Source: Cyanobium sp. NS01 (GTDB lineage: Bacteria; Cyanobacteriota; Cyanobacteriia; PCC-6307; Cyanobiaceae). Taken from it: 64,000 nucleotides of DNA. The DNA is taken from contig NZ_CP047940.1 in assembly GCF_014280235.1 (NCBI RefSeq), forward strand, positions 1,488,001 to 1,552,000, given 5' to 3'. Shown piece after piece: positions 37,227 to 46,621 of the stretch. A model generated the notes under the pieces. It was not told the origin of the DNA. It made no database searches and saw only the letters and a program-made list of their open reading frames with translations. Made by a program: the position numbers and the translations under genes. Numbering within the stretch: position 1 is the first letter of the stretch; each line of letters opens with the position of its first letter.

Positions 37227-38485
37227 CCGGCTGCCTGCTCCTGCTGGCGCAGCTGGGAACGGGCCCGGTTGGCCCTGTCGGCGGCCTCCTCCATCACCCG
37301 CTGTTTGTCCACCAGCAGCTCGCCGGCCTGGCCCTCCAGCAGGGCCGTGTTCAGGGCAATGCGACCGCGCCCGGGGTCGAGGTCGGTGACCAGGGCGCAG
37401 AGCCGCTCGCCCTGGCTGAAGGCCTGGCGCAGATCGCGCAGGTCGGCACCGGTGATGCAGCTGGCGTGCAGCAGTCCGCTGATGCCGCCCAGATCCACAA
37501 AGAAGCCGTAGGGCTTCACCGACACCACCACGCCCTCCACCAGCTGACCCACTTCCAGCTGGCTGAAGCGCGCCGCCGTGGCCGCCTTCTTCTCCGAAAG
37601 CACCAGCTTGCGGGTCTCGGCATTCACCTCCAGGAAGGTGACACCCAGGGTCTTGCCCACCAGGGCCTCATGGTTCTCTCCCTCCACGAGCTGGGAGCGC
37701 GGGATGAAGCCCCGCAGCCCCTCGAGATCGCAGGTCACACCGCCGCGGTTGAAGCCGCTCACCTTCACCTGCACCACCTTGCCATCCTTCTCGAGCGCCC
37801 TCACCTTCTCCCAGCTGTGGCGCAGGGCCAGGGCCCGGGCACTCACGGTGACCATGCCGTCGGCGTTCTGCTCCCGGGTCACCAGCACCTCCACGGCCGT
37901 GCCGCTGGGGAAGCGCTCCTTGAGATTGGTGATCACGCCCAGGGCGGCCTCCTTCTTGGGCATGAAGCCGGGAGCCTTGCCGCCGATGTCCACATAGACC
38001 CCATCGCTCTCGAGGCCCACCACCACACCCGTCACCACCTCACCGGTGGAGCCCACGAAGTCCTGCTCGTCAAGGGCGGCGAGAAAGGCCTGCTCATCAA
38101 AGTCGAACTCATCGACGCTGCGGCTGACGGGACGATCAGCGGACTCGGCGGCTCGGGAGCGCCCCTGGCGGGAGCCATCGGGCCCCAGCAGGTCGGCCAT
38201 GGTGAGACCCTCCATACCCCCCAGGTCAAACAGCTCGTCGTCCGTCCGCGGGGCTGCAGGGGGCTGGCTCTGGGGCGGGTGGACCGGGGCTGCAGCCCGA
38301 GGGCTGGCTGGCGCCTGCTGGCCAGCTGCCGGCGCAGCGGCAGGAACCGGAGCCGCGGGCTGATCCTTCTTGATCAGCAACACCTGGGGGGGCTTGCGCT
38401 GGGGGGGCTCCGCGCCAGAACGGGGCGGCCTCGGCGGCACGGGCCGGGAGGACGGGGCGGGCGAGCTGTTGCCTGATCCGGCCAT
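37223..38485 (-). CDS. S1-domain RNA-binding protein (ribosomal protein S1-like)
   Basis: ATG 38485 gives 420 residues. A Pro/Ala-rich disordered N-terminus of about 110 residues is followed by an acidic linker and three S1 repeats. Repeat one is around TGEVVTGVVVGLESDGVYVD, repeat two around VVQVKVSGFNRGGVTCDLEG, and repeat three around GQLVEGVVVSVKPYGFFVDL. Cyanobacteria carry two or more S1-type proteins, and this matches the shorter, proline-tailed one (nucleic-acid-binding Nbp1/Rps1b type). It likely binds mRNA leaders on ribosomes. Its pairing with Tab2 supports a role in translation control. Confidence 0.9.
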   Translation of the reverse strand: MAGSGNSSPAPSSRPVPPRPPRSGAEPPQRKPPQVLLIKKDQPAAPVPAAAPAAGQQAPASPRAAAPVHPPQSQPPAAPRTDDELFDLGGMEGLTMADLLGPDGSRQGRSRAAESADRPVSRSVDEFDFDEQAFLAALDEQDFVGSTGEVVTGVVVGLESDGVYVDIGGKAPGFMPKKEAALGVITNLKERFPSGTAVEVLVTREQNADGMVTVSARALALRHSWEKVRALEKDGKVVQVKVSGFNRGGVTCDLEGLRGFIPRSQLVEGENHEALVGKTLGVTFLEVNAETRKLVLSEKKAATAARFSQLEVGQLVEGVVVSVKPYGFFVDLGGISGLLHASCITGADLRDLRQAFSQGERLCALVTDLDPGRGRIALNTALLEGQAGELLVDKQRVMEEAADRANRARSQLRQQEQAAG

Positions 38486-38554
38486 CGGTGCGGCTGCTGA
38501 GCGCAGCACACTGTAGAGATCGGATTCATGGGGATTCGGTGTGCGTCAGGGCCG

Positions 38555-38593
38555 CCCCGCCCCGATGCCCCGCTCCAATGCCCCGCCCCGATG
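38555..38593. repeat. Triplicated 13-nt tandem repeat
   Basis: Three head-to-tail units CCCCGCCCCGATG (38555-38567), CCCCGCTCCAATG (38568-38580) and CCCCGCCCCGATG (38581-38593). Each unit ends in ATG, which gives spurious start codons. The array lies in the leader ahead of the creatininase-like gene, in the divergent spacer after the S1-protein start. Confidence 0.88.
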
Positions 38594-38634
38594 CCACACC
38601 ACGCGCCTCTTCATTCCGACCCCAGCCATCCCCC

Positions 38635-39447
38635 ATGCCCCTGCAGCGCGAACTGATGGCTCTGACCTGGCCCGCGCTGCAGCGGGCGGGGGCTCGCAAG
38701 GGCAGCACCGTGGTCTGGCCCTGGGGCGCTGTGGAGCAGCACGGCCCCCAGCTGCCCCTCGGCACCGATGCCGTCTTCGCTGAGCGCCTGGTGGAGGCGG
38801 TGCTGGCCCGGCTGCCGGACGATCGGCCGATCTGGCGGCTGCCGCTCCAGTCCCTGGGGTTCTCGCCGGAGCACCTCGGCTTCCCCGGCACCCTGAGCCT
38901 GCCGGCCAGCCTCGTGGTGGAGCTGGTGCAGGGCATCGGCCAGCAACTCGCTGCTGCCGGATTCCGCAGGCTGGTGCTGCTGAACGGCCACGGCGGCCAG
39001 ATCGCCCTGCTGCAGGCGGCAGCGCGGCAATTGCGGGCCGCCGCGCCCCAGATGGCCGTGTTGCCCTGCTTCCTGTGGAGCGGGCCGGAGGGGCTGGGCC
39101 CGCTGTTGCCCCAGGCCGAACGGCTGCAGGGCCTCCATGCCGGTCTGGCGGAAACCAGCCTGATGCTGCATCTCGCCCCCGAACTGGTGGGACCCGAGCG
39201 CCCCCGCGATGGCGTGGATGGACCGACGCCCCCCGAGGGCTGGAGCCTGGAGGGGGCGGCACCCTGCGCCTGGCTGAGCCACGACCTCACCAGCAGCGGC
39301 GTGATCGGTGACAGCCAGGGGGCCACGGCGGCCCTGGGGGCCGACCTGTTCGAGCGCCTGGTGGACGGGTGGACGCGCCGGCTGGAGTCCCTGCTGGCCA
39401 GCGACTGGCCGCCCGTTCCCCCGCAGAGGCAACGGGCGGGGGCCTGA
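38635..39447 (+). CDS. Creatininase-family amidohydrolase
   Basis: ATG 38635 gives 270 residues starting MPLQRELMALTWPALQRAGA. The metal-ligand signature is intact: PWGAVEQHGPQLPLGTDAVF with Glu, His and Asp, and LVLLNGHGGQIALLQ. The family includes creatinine amidohydrolase and enzymes that open cyclic amides in cofactor synthesis (for example MftE and ArfB); the substrate cannot be chosen from sequence. It is 94 bases upstream of ado and in the same direction. Confidence 0.9.
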   Translation: MPLQRELMALTWPALQRAGARKGSTVVWPWGAVEQHGPQLPLGTDAVFAERLVEAVLARLPDDRPIWRLPLQSLGFSPEHLGFPGTLSLPASLVVELVQGIGQQLAAAGFRRLVLLNGHGGQIALLQAAARQLRAAAPQMAVLPCFLWSGPEGLGPLLPQAERLQGLHAGLAETSLMLHLAPELVGPERPRDGVDGPTPPEGWSLEGAAPCAWLSHDLTSSGVIGDSQGATAALGADLFERLVDGWTRRLESLLASDWPPVPPQRQRAGA

Positions 39448-39541
39448 ACCGGGCAGGCCCGGGGTGGCTGTTCGGACAACCGCTGGGCCCAGTTCCACCC
39501 AAGGTGGTTACAGTCTGGCGATTGCTTGACCTGCGGCCCCT

Positions 39542-40285
39542 ATGGCATCTGTCGCCCACCCTGCTGTCATCGAAACCACCAGTGCCGCCGGCAGCGGCCA
39601 GGCTCCGGCCGACGGCCTGCCGGATTTCGCCAGCTCCACCTACAAGGACGCCTACAGCCGCATCAATGCCATCGTGATCGAGGGTGAGCAGGAAGCCCAC
39701 GACAACTACATCTCCCTGGGCACCCTGATTCCTGACCAGGCCGATGAGCTGGCCAAACTGGCCCGCATGGAGCTGAAGCACATGAAGGGCTTCACCGCCT
39801 GTGCCAACAACCTGAGCGTCACTGCGGACATGCCGTTCGCCAAGGAATTCTTCTCCCCGCTGCACAGCAACTTCCAGAAGGCCCTGGCGGAAGGCAAGGT
39901 CACCACCTGTCTGCTGATTCAGGCCATCCTGATCGAAGCCTTCGCCATTTCGGCCTACCACATCTACATCCCGGTGGCCGACCCCTTCGCCCGCCGCATC
40001 ACCGAGGGGGTGGTCAAGGATGAGTACACCCACCTCAACTACGGCCAGGAGTGGCTCAAGGCCAATCTGTACACTGTGCGCGAGGAGCTCGAGCAGGCCA
40101 ACCGGGAGAATCTGCCTCTGGTGCGCAAGATGCTCGATCAGGTGGCCGATGACGCCGCCGTGCTGCTGATGGATAAGGAAGATCTGATGGCCGATTTCCT
40201 CAGTTCCTACCAGGAAGCCCTGATGGACATCGGCTTCACCGGCCGCGAAATTGCCAAGCTGGCCGCTGCTGCTCTGGTCGGCTGA
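39542..40285 (+). CDS. ado: Aldehyde-deformylating oxygenase (alkane synthesis)
   Basis: The non-haem di-iron enzyme turns fatty aldehydes into alkanes and formate, using oxygen and ferredoxin electrons. The 247-residue product has the ferritin-like di-iron ligands in [38 protein letters not shown] and [12 protein letters not shown]. Start MASVAHPAV and length fit cyanobacterial ADO. It is followed 61 bases later by aar, its partner, with a strong hairpin in the gap, so the two may be expressed at different levels. Confidence 0.98.
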   Translation: MASVAHPAVIETTSAAGSGQAPADGLPDFASSTYKDAYSRINAIVIEGEQEAHDNYISLGTLIPDQADELAKLARMELKHMKGFTACANNLSVTADMPFAKEFFSPLHSNFQKALAEGKVTTCLLIQAILIEAFAISAYHIYIPVADPFARRITEGVVKDEYTHLNYGQEWLKANLYTVREELEQANRENLPLVRKMLDQVADDAAVLLMDKEDLMADFLSSYQEALMDIGFTGREIAKLAAAALVG

Positions 40286-40308
40286 CGCGCTGCCCCACAC
40301 CCCCCATG

Positions 40309-40336
40309 GGAGGATGTAGCGTCCGCGACATCCTCC
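40309..40336 (+). promoter_or_regulatory. Perfect 9-bp hairpin between ado and aar
   Basis: GGAGGATGT at 40309-40317 pairs exactly with ACATCCTCC at 40328-40336 across a 10-base loop. No T-run follows, so it is not a classical terminator. It ends 10 bases before the aar start, and its left arm holds the only good Shine-Dalgarno-like GGAGGA of this gap. Confidence 0.75.
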
Positions 40337-40346
40337 ATCTCTGCGC

Positions 40347-41396
40347 ATGTTCGGCCTCATCGGGCACTCCACCAGCTTTGAGGAGGCCAGGGCCAAGGCT
40401 CGCTCCCTTGGATTTGACGAGTTCGCCGATGGGGACCTCGACATGTGGTGTTCAGCGCCTCCCCAGCTCGTCGAGCACGTGGAGGTGACCAGTCGAACCG
40501 GCAAGGTGATCAAGGGCGCCTACATCGATTCGGTGTTCGTGCCAGAGATGTTGCGTCGTTTCAAGACGGCCAAGCGCAAGGTGCTCAAGGCCATGGAGCT
40601 GGTGCAACGCTCCGGCATTGACATCACGGCCCTCGGTGGTTTCACCTCCATCATTTTCGAAGATCTGAATCTGCTGCGTGAAGAACGCATCAGCGCCGTT
40701 CAGCTCGACTGGCAGCGCTTCACCACCGGCAACACCCACACAGCCTGGGTGATCTGCCAGCAGGTGGAACGCAACGCCCCGAAACTGGGCATTGACCTGG
40801 CCAGGGCCAAGGTGGCCGTGGTGGGCGCCAGCGGCGACATCGGCAGTGCCGTCTGTCGCTGGCTGCAGCGCACGGGCGTTGGCGAGCTGCTGCTGGTGGC
40901 CAGGCGGCCCCAGCCCCTGGTGGCGCTGCAGGAGAGCCTGGGAGAAGGCAGGATCCTTCCCCTGGAGGAGGCCCTGCCGGAGGCCGACGTGGTGGTCTGG
41001 GTGGCCAGCCTGCCCCAGAGCCTCACCATCGACACGGACAGCCTCAAGCGTCCCTGCCTGATGATCGACGGCGGTTACCCCAAGAACCTCGACACCAAGG
41101 CCGCCGCCGCCGGCATCCACGTGCTCAAGGGAGGCATCGTGGAGTTCTGGCAGGACATCGGCTGGCAGATGATGGAGCTGGCCGAGATGGCGGTGCCGGA
41201 GCGGCAGATGTTTGCCTGCTTCGCCGAGGCCATGCTGCTCGACTTCGAGGACATCCACACCAACTTCAGTTGGGGGCGCAACAACATCAACCTGGCCGCC
41301 ATGGACCTGATCGGCGAGGCCTCCCTGCGCCACGGCTTCCAATCCCTGGGCCTGGAGCCGGCCAGCTCCTCGTCGCCCGCCCTTTCGATCGCCTGA
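40347..41396 (+). CDS. aar: Long-chain acyl-ACP reductase (alkane synthesis)
   Basis: AAR reduces acyl-ACP to fatty aldehyde with NADPH, supplying ADO. The 349-residue product starts [21 protein letters not shown] nucleotide-binding motif [19 protein letters not shown] lies near residue 155, preceded by [15 protein letters not shown] and [13 protein letters not shown], both characteristic of the family. It lies between ado and accA; the accA neighbour makes malonyl-CoA for the fatty-acid pool it draws on. Confidence 0.98.
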   Translation: MFGLIGHSTSFEEARAKARSLGFDEFADGDLDMWCSAPPQLVEHVEVTSRTGKVIKGAYIDSVFVPEMLRRFKTAKRKVLKAMELVQRSGIDITALGGFTSIIFEDLNLLREERISAVQLDWQRFTTGNTHTAWVICQQVERNAPKLGIDLARAKVAVVGASGDIGSAVCRWLQRTGVGELLLVARRPQPLVALQESLGEGRILPLEEALPEADVVVWVASLPQSLTIDTDSLKRPCLMIDGGYPKNLDTKAAAAGIHVLKGGIVEFWQDIGWQMMELAEMAVPERQMFACFAEAMLLDFEDIHTNFSWGRNNINLAAMDLIGEASLRHGFQSLGLEPASSSSPALSIA

Positions 41397-41432
41397 CCAG
41401 GGCGTTCATCCTCCCCGATCCCCAGCCACCCC

Positions 41433-42422
41433 ATGGCACGCCGCGCTCTGCTCGAATTCGAGAAACCTCTGGTGGAACTGGAGGATCAGATCGAGCAGAT
41501 CCGCCAGCTGGCCCGCGATTCGGAGGTGGATGTGAGCCAGCAGCTGCTGCAGCTGGAAACCCTGGCCACCAGACGCCGCAAGGAGATCTTCGACGGCCTC
41601 AGTGCGGCCCAGAAGATCCAGGTGGCCCGTCACCCCCAGCGGCCCAGCACGCTCGACTACATCCAGCTGATCACTGACAGCTTCCTGGAGCTTCATGGCG
41701 ACCGCCGTGGCTCCGACGACCAGGCGCTGGTGGGCGGTGTGGGCCGGGTGAACGGCATCAGCGTGATGCTGCTGGGCCACCAGAAGGGACGGGACACCAA
41801 GGAGAACGTGGCCCGCAACTTCGGCATGGCCTCCCCCGGTGGCTATCGCAAGGCGATGCGCCTGATGGAGCATGCCGACCGCTTCCGACTGCCGATCCTC
41901 AGCTTCATCGACACCCCTGGCGCCTATGCCGGTGTGCTGGCTGAGGAACAGGGCCAGGGCGAGGCGATTGCCGTGAACCTGCGCGAGATGTTCCGGCTGC
42001 GGGTGCCGATCCTGGCCACGGTGATCGGGGAGGGGGGATCCGGCGGTGCGCTCGGCATCGGCGTGGCCGATCGGCTGCTGATGTTTGAGCACAGCGTCTA
42101 CACCGTGGCGTCCCCGGAGGCCTGCGCCTCGATCCTGTGGCGCGACGCCGGCAAGGCTCCCGAGGCCGCTGAGGCCCTGAAGATCACCGGATCAGATCTG
42201 CTCAGGCTCGGAATTGTGGATCAGGTGTTACCGGAACCCTCCGGCGGCAACCACTGGGCGCCCCTGCAGGCAGCCGACACGCTCAAGGCCGCCCTGCTCG
42301 ATCACCTCGGCCAGCTGAGCAGCCTGGACGCAGCCGCTCTGCAGCAGGCGCGCTACGAGAAGTTTCGCCGCATGGGCCAGGTGCTGGAATCAGGTGCCCC
42401 AGAGCGCTCGCTCCGCTCTTAA
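41433..42422 (+). CDS. accA: Acetyl-CoA carboxylase carboxyltransferase subunit alpha
   Basis: AccA forms the carboxyltransferase with AccD and makes malonyl-CoA for fatty-acid synthesis. The 329-residue product begins [20 protein letters not shown]. It shows the crotonase-like core: [57 protein letters not shown] and [19 protein letters not shown]. Length is normal. It lies 36 bases after aar; the ado-aar-accA order is common in alpha-cyanobacteria. Confidence 0.98.
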   Translation: MARRALLEFEKPLVELEDQIEQIRQLARDSEVDVSQQLLQLETLATRRRKEIFDGLSAAQKIQVARHPQRPSTLDYIQLITDSFLELHGDRRGSDDQALVGGVGRVNGISVMLLGHQKGRDTKENVARNFGMASPGGYRKAMRLMEHADRFRLPILSFIDTPGAYAGVLAEEQGQGEAIAVNLREMFRLRVPILATVIGEGGSGGALGIGVADRLLMFEHSVYTVASPEACASILWRDAGKAPEAAEALKITGSDLLRLGIVDQVLPEPSGGNHWAPLQAADTLKAALLDHLGQLSSLDAAALQQARYEKFRRMGQVLESGAPERSLRS

Positions 42423-42440
42423 GGTTTGAGTCAATCGCCT

Positions 42441-42478
42441 GGAAGGTCCTCACCGAGGTCCTCGGTCTCCAACCTTCC
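42441..42478 (+). terminator. Two-stage hairpin between accA and the SDR gene
   Basis: An outer stem GGAAGGT (42441-42447) pairs with ACCTTCC (42472-42478). An inner stem ACCGAG (42452-42457) pairs with CTCGGT (42461-42466) around a 3-base loop. No U-tract follows, so this could end, slow or protect the accA transcript, or act on the SDR gene that starts 23 bases later. Confidence 0.6.
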
Positions 42479-42501
42479 GAGCCGTCGTCGCCCCGCCCCC
42501 C

Positions 42502-43212
42502 TTGCCCACAGTTCTGATCACAGGCTCGTCCCGAGGGATTGGGGCTGCAGCAGCTCGGCGGTTTGCGGCAGCAGGTTTCGATCTGCTGCTGCTGGCTCGC
42601 GACGGCCAGGCCCTGGCTGAGCAGGCGGCTGAGCTGGCTGCCCTGGGCCAGCGGGTAGAGGTCGAGCCCATCGATCTCGGCCAGCCCGAGCGCGTGGCAG
42701 CGGGCCTGGCGGATCTCTGCTCCCGGGGACTCGAACCAGATGTGGTGATCAACAATGCGGGCATGGCCTGCACCGGGGCTCTGACCACCATGGCCCTGGC
42801 CCAGTGGCAGCAGCTTCTGCAGCTCAATCTCACGGCGGTGTTCCAGGTCTGCCAGTGCCTGGTGCCTCGACTGCGGGCCCGGGGAGGGGGATTGATCATC
42901 AACGTGAGCAGCCATGCCGCGCATCAGGCTTTCCCCGACTGGGGCGCCTATTGCGTCAGCAAGGCGGCCCTGGCTTCGCTCAGCCGCTGCCTGGCTGTCG
43001 AAGAGCGTGAACACGGCATTCGCGTCAGCACGCTCACCTTGGGTGCGGTGAATACTCCCCTCTGGGACAGTGAAACCGTCCACAGTTCATTCGATCGCCA
43101 TGCCATGCTTGATTCCGAGCGGGCCGCCGATGCCCTGCTGTACCTGGCCCAACAGCCCGCCACCCAGGTGGTGGACGATCTGACCCTTATGCCGGCCGCC
43201 GGCGCGCTCTGA
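42502..43212 (+). CDS. Short-chain dehydrogenase/reductase
   Basis: TTG 42502 gives 236 residues starting LPTVLITGSSRGIGAAAARR. The Rossmann glycine motif TGSSRGIG, the NNAGMA motif and the catalytic Ser-Tyr-Lys set (NVSSHAAH, AYCVSKAAL) are complete, so it is an active NAD(P)-dependent reductase. The product resembles 3-oxoacyl-ACP reductases and sepiapterin-like SDRs. The next gene, folE, starts 6 bases after its stop, and a pterin-linked substrate is therefore worth considering. Confidence 0.9.
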   Translation: MPTVLITGSSRGIGAAAARRFAAAGFDLLLLARDGQALAEQAAELAALGQRVEVEPIDLGQPERVAAGLADLCSRGLEPDVVINNAGMACTGALTTMALAQWQQLLQLNLTAVFQVCQCLVPRLRARGGGLIINVSSHAAHQAFPDWGAYCVSKAALASLSRCLAVEEREHGIRVSTLTLGAVNTPLWDSETVHSSFDRHAMLDSERAADALLYLAQQPATQVVDDLTLMPAAGAL

Positions 43213-43218
43213 ACTCCT

Positions 43219-43962
43219 ATGACGTCCACGTTCCCTTCCAGCCTCAGTGCCAGCGGCTCGGCACCGAACACCGCTCCCACGCCCATTTCCCTGCGGATTC
43301 GGGATCGCCTCGAGAAGGAGGGTGTGTCCTTCTTTGCCAACGACAACATCGCCAATCACCTGCAGGATGGTGAGCTCGATCAGCTTGAGATCGAAGTGGC
43401 GGGCAAGGTGCGCGAACTGCTGCGCAGCCTCGTGATCGATATCGACAACGACCACAACACCGAGGAAACCGCGGAGCGCGTGGCGCGCATGTACCTACAC
43501 GAGGTGTTCAAGGGTCGCTACCACCACCAGCCCAAGATCGCCAGCTTCCCCAACGTGAAGAAGCTGGATGAGATCTACACCGTTGGCCCCATTTCTGTGC
43601 GTTCGGCCTGCTCCCACCACCTGGTGCCGATTCTCGGCAACTGCTGGATCGGGATCAAGCCCGGCGATCAGGTGATTGGCCTGTCCAAATTCTCCCGCGT
43701 GGCCGACTGGGTGTTCTCCAGGCCGCACATCCAGGAAGAAGCCGTGATGATCCTGGCTGATGAAATCGAGCGCCTCTGCAAGCCCCAGGGGCTGGCAATT
43801 CTGGTGAAGGCCCAGCATTACTGCATGAAGTGGCGTGGGGTTAAAGAACCCCAGACCAGCATGGTGAACTCCATCGTCCGCGGAGATTTCCGGCATGACC
43901 CGAGCCTCAAGTCCGAATTCTTTGAGCTCGTGAAACAGCAGGAATCCGTTCTCTCCACCTGA
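43219..43962 (+). CDS. folE: GTP cyclohydrolase I
   Basis: FolE turns GTP into dihydroneopterin triphosphate, the entry to folate and pterins. The 247-residue product has an N-terminal tail, then VARMYLHEVFKGRYHHQPK, the zinc-site SACSHHLVPILGNCWIG, and VIGLSKFSRVADWVF. The C-terminal QHYCMKWRGVKEPQTSM supplies the remaining zinc Cys. The ATG 43219 start follows the SDR stop by 6 bases, so the two genes are almost certainly cotranscribed. Confidence 0.97.
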   Translation: MTSTFPSSLSASGSAPNTAPTPISLRIRDRLEKEGVSFFANDNIANHLQDGELDQLEIEVAGKVRELLRSLVIDIDNDHNTEETAERVARMYLHEVFKGRYHHQPKIASFPNVKKLDEIYTVGPISVRSACSHHLVPILGNCWIGIKPGDQVIGLSKFSRVADWVFSRPHIQEEAVMILADEIERLCKPQGLAILVKAQHYCMKWRGVKEPQTSMVNSIVRGDFRHDPSLKSEFFELVKQQESVLST

Positions 43963-43996
43963 GCCCGAGCCGCAGGGCCTCTCAGCTGAGGCGTGC

Positions 43997-44527
43997 TCAG
44001 GGTCGAATCGGCCCCACCGGCGGGCTGGCCTGCCGGCGGCTAGCTGGCTTCGCCGTCGATTCGGAACGGCCAGCCCCGCCATCCACGCTGATCACGAGCA
44101 TCACCTCCCGGCCCACATCCTCAGGCTGGAGCCGATAGGTGGGGCCTGCGGCCGTGCTGATCAACAGCCAGGTGCTGTCATCCGGCGCCAGGCGATACCA
44201 GTGGTAGGCCGAAGCGGGCAGCGCCGCCAGGGCATCGGCATCGGCCACCGCCTGGAGCAGGGCTCCCTCGCTGGCCTCGCCCGCCAGCTCCAGGGATTCC
44301 AGGCCCTTGATGCTCTGTTCCACCGCATCCTCCTGGCTGATGGTGCCGGCGATCTGCCGGCGCAGAGCCCGGATCTGGGCCTCGGGATCGGTGCTGACCC
44401 CAGGCACACAGGAGAGTTGCCCATCGAGGAGCTGGCATCCCACCAGGTCCTGGGCCTGGCTGGACATGCCGCTCAGCACCAGCAGCGCGGCGAGGCCGGC
44501 CTGGCGCAACGCTTGCGGAGACAGCAT
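43997..44527 (-). CDS. Secreted hypothetical protein
   Basis: ATG 44527 gives 176 residues with a signal peptide (LRQAGLAALLVLSGMSSQAQ). The mature part has a Cys pair (VGCQLLDGQLSCVPGV), a helical stretch (IRALRRQIAGTISQEDAVEQ) and a C-terminal sandwich-like segment (YHWYRLAPDDSTWLLIS, VMLVISVDGG). I do not recognise a family. It is convergent with folE and 63 bases from trpF on the same strand. Confidence 0.75.
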   Translation of the reverse strand: MLSPQALRQAGLAALLVLSGMSSQAQDLVGCQLLDGQLSCVPGVSTDPEAQIRALRRQIAGTISQEDAVEQSIKGLESLELAGEASEGALLQAVADADALAALPASAYHWYRLAPDDSTWLLISTAAGPTYRLQPEDVGREVMLVISVDGGAGRSESTAKPASRRQASPPVGPIRP

Positions 44528-44590
44528 GGGCTTGGTCGTGATGGGCCCCCAATCCTGACTGGTCACAGGACCGTGGCGCTCCGACCCGCC

Positions 44591-45256
44591 TCAAGGCGCC
44601 GCAGGGCGACCCCGCACGGCGCTCACCAGGGCCGCCACCCGGTTGAGGTCCTTGTCTGCCGGAGCCCGCTCAACACCGCTCGAGGCATCCAGCCCGGTGG
44701 GACGCACCCTGGCGAGCACCTCGGCGACCCGTTCGGGCGCCATGCCGCCGGCCAGCCACCACGGCAGGGGGCTGGACCACCGCTCCAGCCAGTCCAGGGG
44801 AATCCGATGACCCGTGCCGCCCAGCTGATCCGGTACCCAGGCATCGAGCAACAGGGCATCCACATGGCCTTCATAGGCCTGGGCCTGGTCCAGATCGGCG
44901 CCAGAGCGGATCCGCAGGGCCTTCCAGAGCGTGCAGCCCAGACGCCGCCGCAGGGCACTGCACTGGTCAGGACTCTCGCGGCCATGCAGCTGCAGGATGC
45001 GGTGGCCCCGCTCCGGCAGCAGCGCGGCAAGGCCCTCCTCGCCGGGGTCCGCCACCACCAGCACACCGGCACAGGCAGGAGCGACGGCCTCGATGGCGGC
45101 GAACAGGGCCGGTCGCCTGGCCTCTGCCACGAAACGGGGCGAGGACGGCACCGCGATCACGCCGATTGCCTCCACCCCCAGGGCTGCCACCGCAGCAGCC
45201 TGGCTGGGATCGCGCAGCCCACAGATCTTGAGTTGGGTGGTGGGCCGCATCGGCAT
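44591..45256 (-). CDS. trpF: Phosphoribosylanthranilate isomerase
   Basis: TrpF carries out the Amadori rearrangement in tryptophan synthesis. The 221-residue product starts MPMRPTTQLKICGLRDPSQA, with the catalytic Cys in KICGL, LGVEAIGVIAVPSSPRFV, and the catalytic Asp/phosphate-binding loops DALLLDAWV, LAGGMAPERVAEVL and GLDASSGVE. The single barrel is complete. It is transcribed divergently from the site-2 protease, whose leader holds a 13-nt triplicated repeat. Confidence 0.96.
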   Translation of the reverse strand: MPMRPTTQLKICGLRDPSQAAAVAALGVEAIGVIAVPSSPRFVAEARRPALFAAIEAVAPACAGVLVVADPGEEGLAALLPERGHRILQLHGRESPDQCSALRRRLGCTLWKALRIRSGADLDQAQAYEGHVDALLLDAWVPDQLGGTGHRIPLDWLERWSSPLPWWLAGGMAPERVAEVLARVRPTGLDASSGVERAPADKDLNRVAALVSAVRGRPAAP

Positions 45257-45331
45257 CGGTCTTGGCGGCGGGGAGGCAAGCAGCTTTCTAGGATCAGGGA
45301 CAACCGCCGGAGCGCCGCCTGTATCCGGGAC

Positions 45332-45370
45332 GAACGCCGTGGGTGAACGCTATGGGTGAACGCCGTGGGT
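45332..45370. repeat. Triplicated 13-nt tandem repeat over a start region
   Basis: Units GAACGCCGTGGGT (45332-45344), GAACGCTATGGGT (45345-45357) and GAACGCCGTGGGT (45358-45370). The middle unit differs by two bases. Each unit contains GTG or ATG, so the array supplies several possible start codons for the site-2 protease gene. Confidence 0.88.
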
Positions 45371-46621
45371 GAGGGCTGGCAGCTGATGAGCATCCGCGGC
45401 ATCCCGCTGCGGATTCACCCGAGCTGGTTTGTGATCCTGCTGGTGGCCACCGCGGCCTTCCAGCAGCAGTACAGCGCTGGCCTCAGTGCCAGCGTTGGAG
45501 CCGCCGGCCTCTGGGGTCTGGGCCTGGGCACGGCCCTGCTGCTGTTCGTGTCCGTGCTGCTGCATGAGCTGGGCCACTCGTTTGTGGCCCTGGGGGAGGG
45601 CGTGAAGGTGCGCAGCATCACCCTCTTTCTGCTGGGGGGAGTGGCCAGTGTGGAGCGGGAGTGCAGCACGGCCATGGGCGCCCTGAAGGTGGCGGCGGCC
45701 GGCCCGGCCGTGAGCCTGGTGCTGGGGGTCTCGCTGCTCGCCTCCACCCATGCGGCCAGCCACGTGGCCCCCTGGCTGGGGGCGATGGTGTCGGAGCTCG
45801 GCACCCTCAACATGGTGCTGGCCCTGTTCAATCTGCTGCCCGGCCTGCCCCTGGACGGCGGCCTGATCGTCAAGGCGCTGGTGTGGCAGGCCAGTGGCAG
45901 CCAGCGCCGCGGCGTTGAAGTGGCCAATGCCTGTGGCCGCTTTCTGGCCTTCGGGGCCATGGCCCTGGGCACCTTGCTGCTGCTGCGGGGGGCGGGCATC
46001 GGTGGAGCCTGGCTGATCCTGCTGGGCTGGTTCGGTCTGGGCGCCGTGCGCAACCAGCAGCAGCTGCTGGCACTCCAGAGTGCCCTCAGCACCCTTCAGG
46101 TCAAGGAGGCCGCTGCGCGCCGCTTCCGGGTGCTGGAGGCCAATGCCTCCCTGCGGGAGGTGAGCCGCGTGCGGCTCACCGAGCCCAGTCCGGTGGGCAG
46201 CGCCGACTGGCTGCTGGTGTGTGAGCGCGGTCGCTGGCAGGGGGTGATCGACGACGCCACCCTCAAGGAGATTCCCGTGCAGCGCTGGGACACCGACCGC
46301 ATCGCCGACCATCTCAGGCCCCTGTCCAGCCTGCCGTCCATCCCCGAAACGGCGCCGCTCTGGCAGGCGGTGCAACTGCTCGAAACCGACCAGACCACCA
46401 GGCTGCTCGTGCTCAGTCCGGCAGGGCTGCCCTGCGGCACGCTGGAGCGCCCCGATCTGGGCGAGGCGGTGCTGCAGAAACTGGGTCTGAAGCTGCCTGC
46501 ACCACTGCTGGAAGCGGCCAGGCGGCAGAACATCTACCCGCTCGGCCTGGCCCTGCCCCAGGTGGTGCGCGGCATGGTGGCCTCCGGTGAGGCCCAGTCC
46601 TCAGCCAACGCCGGCACCTGA
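45365..46621 (+). CDS. Site-2-protease (M50) family membrane metalloprotease
   Basis: GTG 45365 gives VGEGWQLMSIRGIPLRIHPS; GTG 45356 and ATG 45386 are alternatives. The product is about 418 residues. The zinc motif HELGH lies in LLFVSVLLHELGHSFVAL, the second motif in FNLLPGLPLDGGLIVK, with about six membrane helices around them. A roughly 170-residue C-terminal soluble part resembles degenerate CBS domains (GSADWLLVCERGRWQGVIDD). Such proteases cleave membrane-bound regulators in regulated intramembrane proteolysis. The 3' end overlaps the convergent ligase gene by 21 bases. Confidence 0.9.
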   Translation: MGEGWQLMSIRGIPLRIHPSWFVILLVATAAFQQQYSAGLSASVGAAGLWGLGLGTALLLFVSVLLHELGHSFVALGEGVKVRSITLFLLGGVASVERECSTAMGALKVAAAGPAVSLVLGVSLLASTHAASHVAPWLGAMVSELGTLNMVLALFNLLPGLPLDGGLIVKALVWQASGSQRRGVEVANACGRFLAFGAMALGTLLLLRGAGIGGAWLILLGWFGLGAVRNQQQLLALQSALSTLQVKEAAARRFRVLEANASLREVSRVRLTEPSPVGSADWLLVCERGRWQGVIDDATLKEIPVQRWDTDRIADHLRPLSSLPSIPETAPLWQAVQLLETDQTTRLLVLSPAGLPCGTLERPDLGEAVLQKLGLKLPAPLLEAARRQNIYPLGLALPQVVRGMVASGEAQSSANAGT

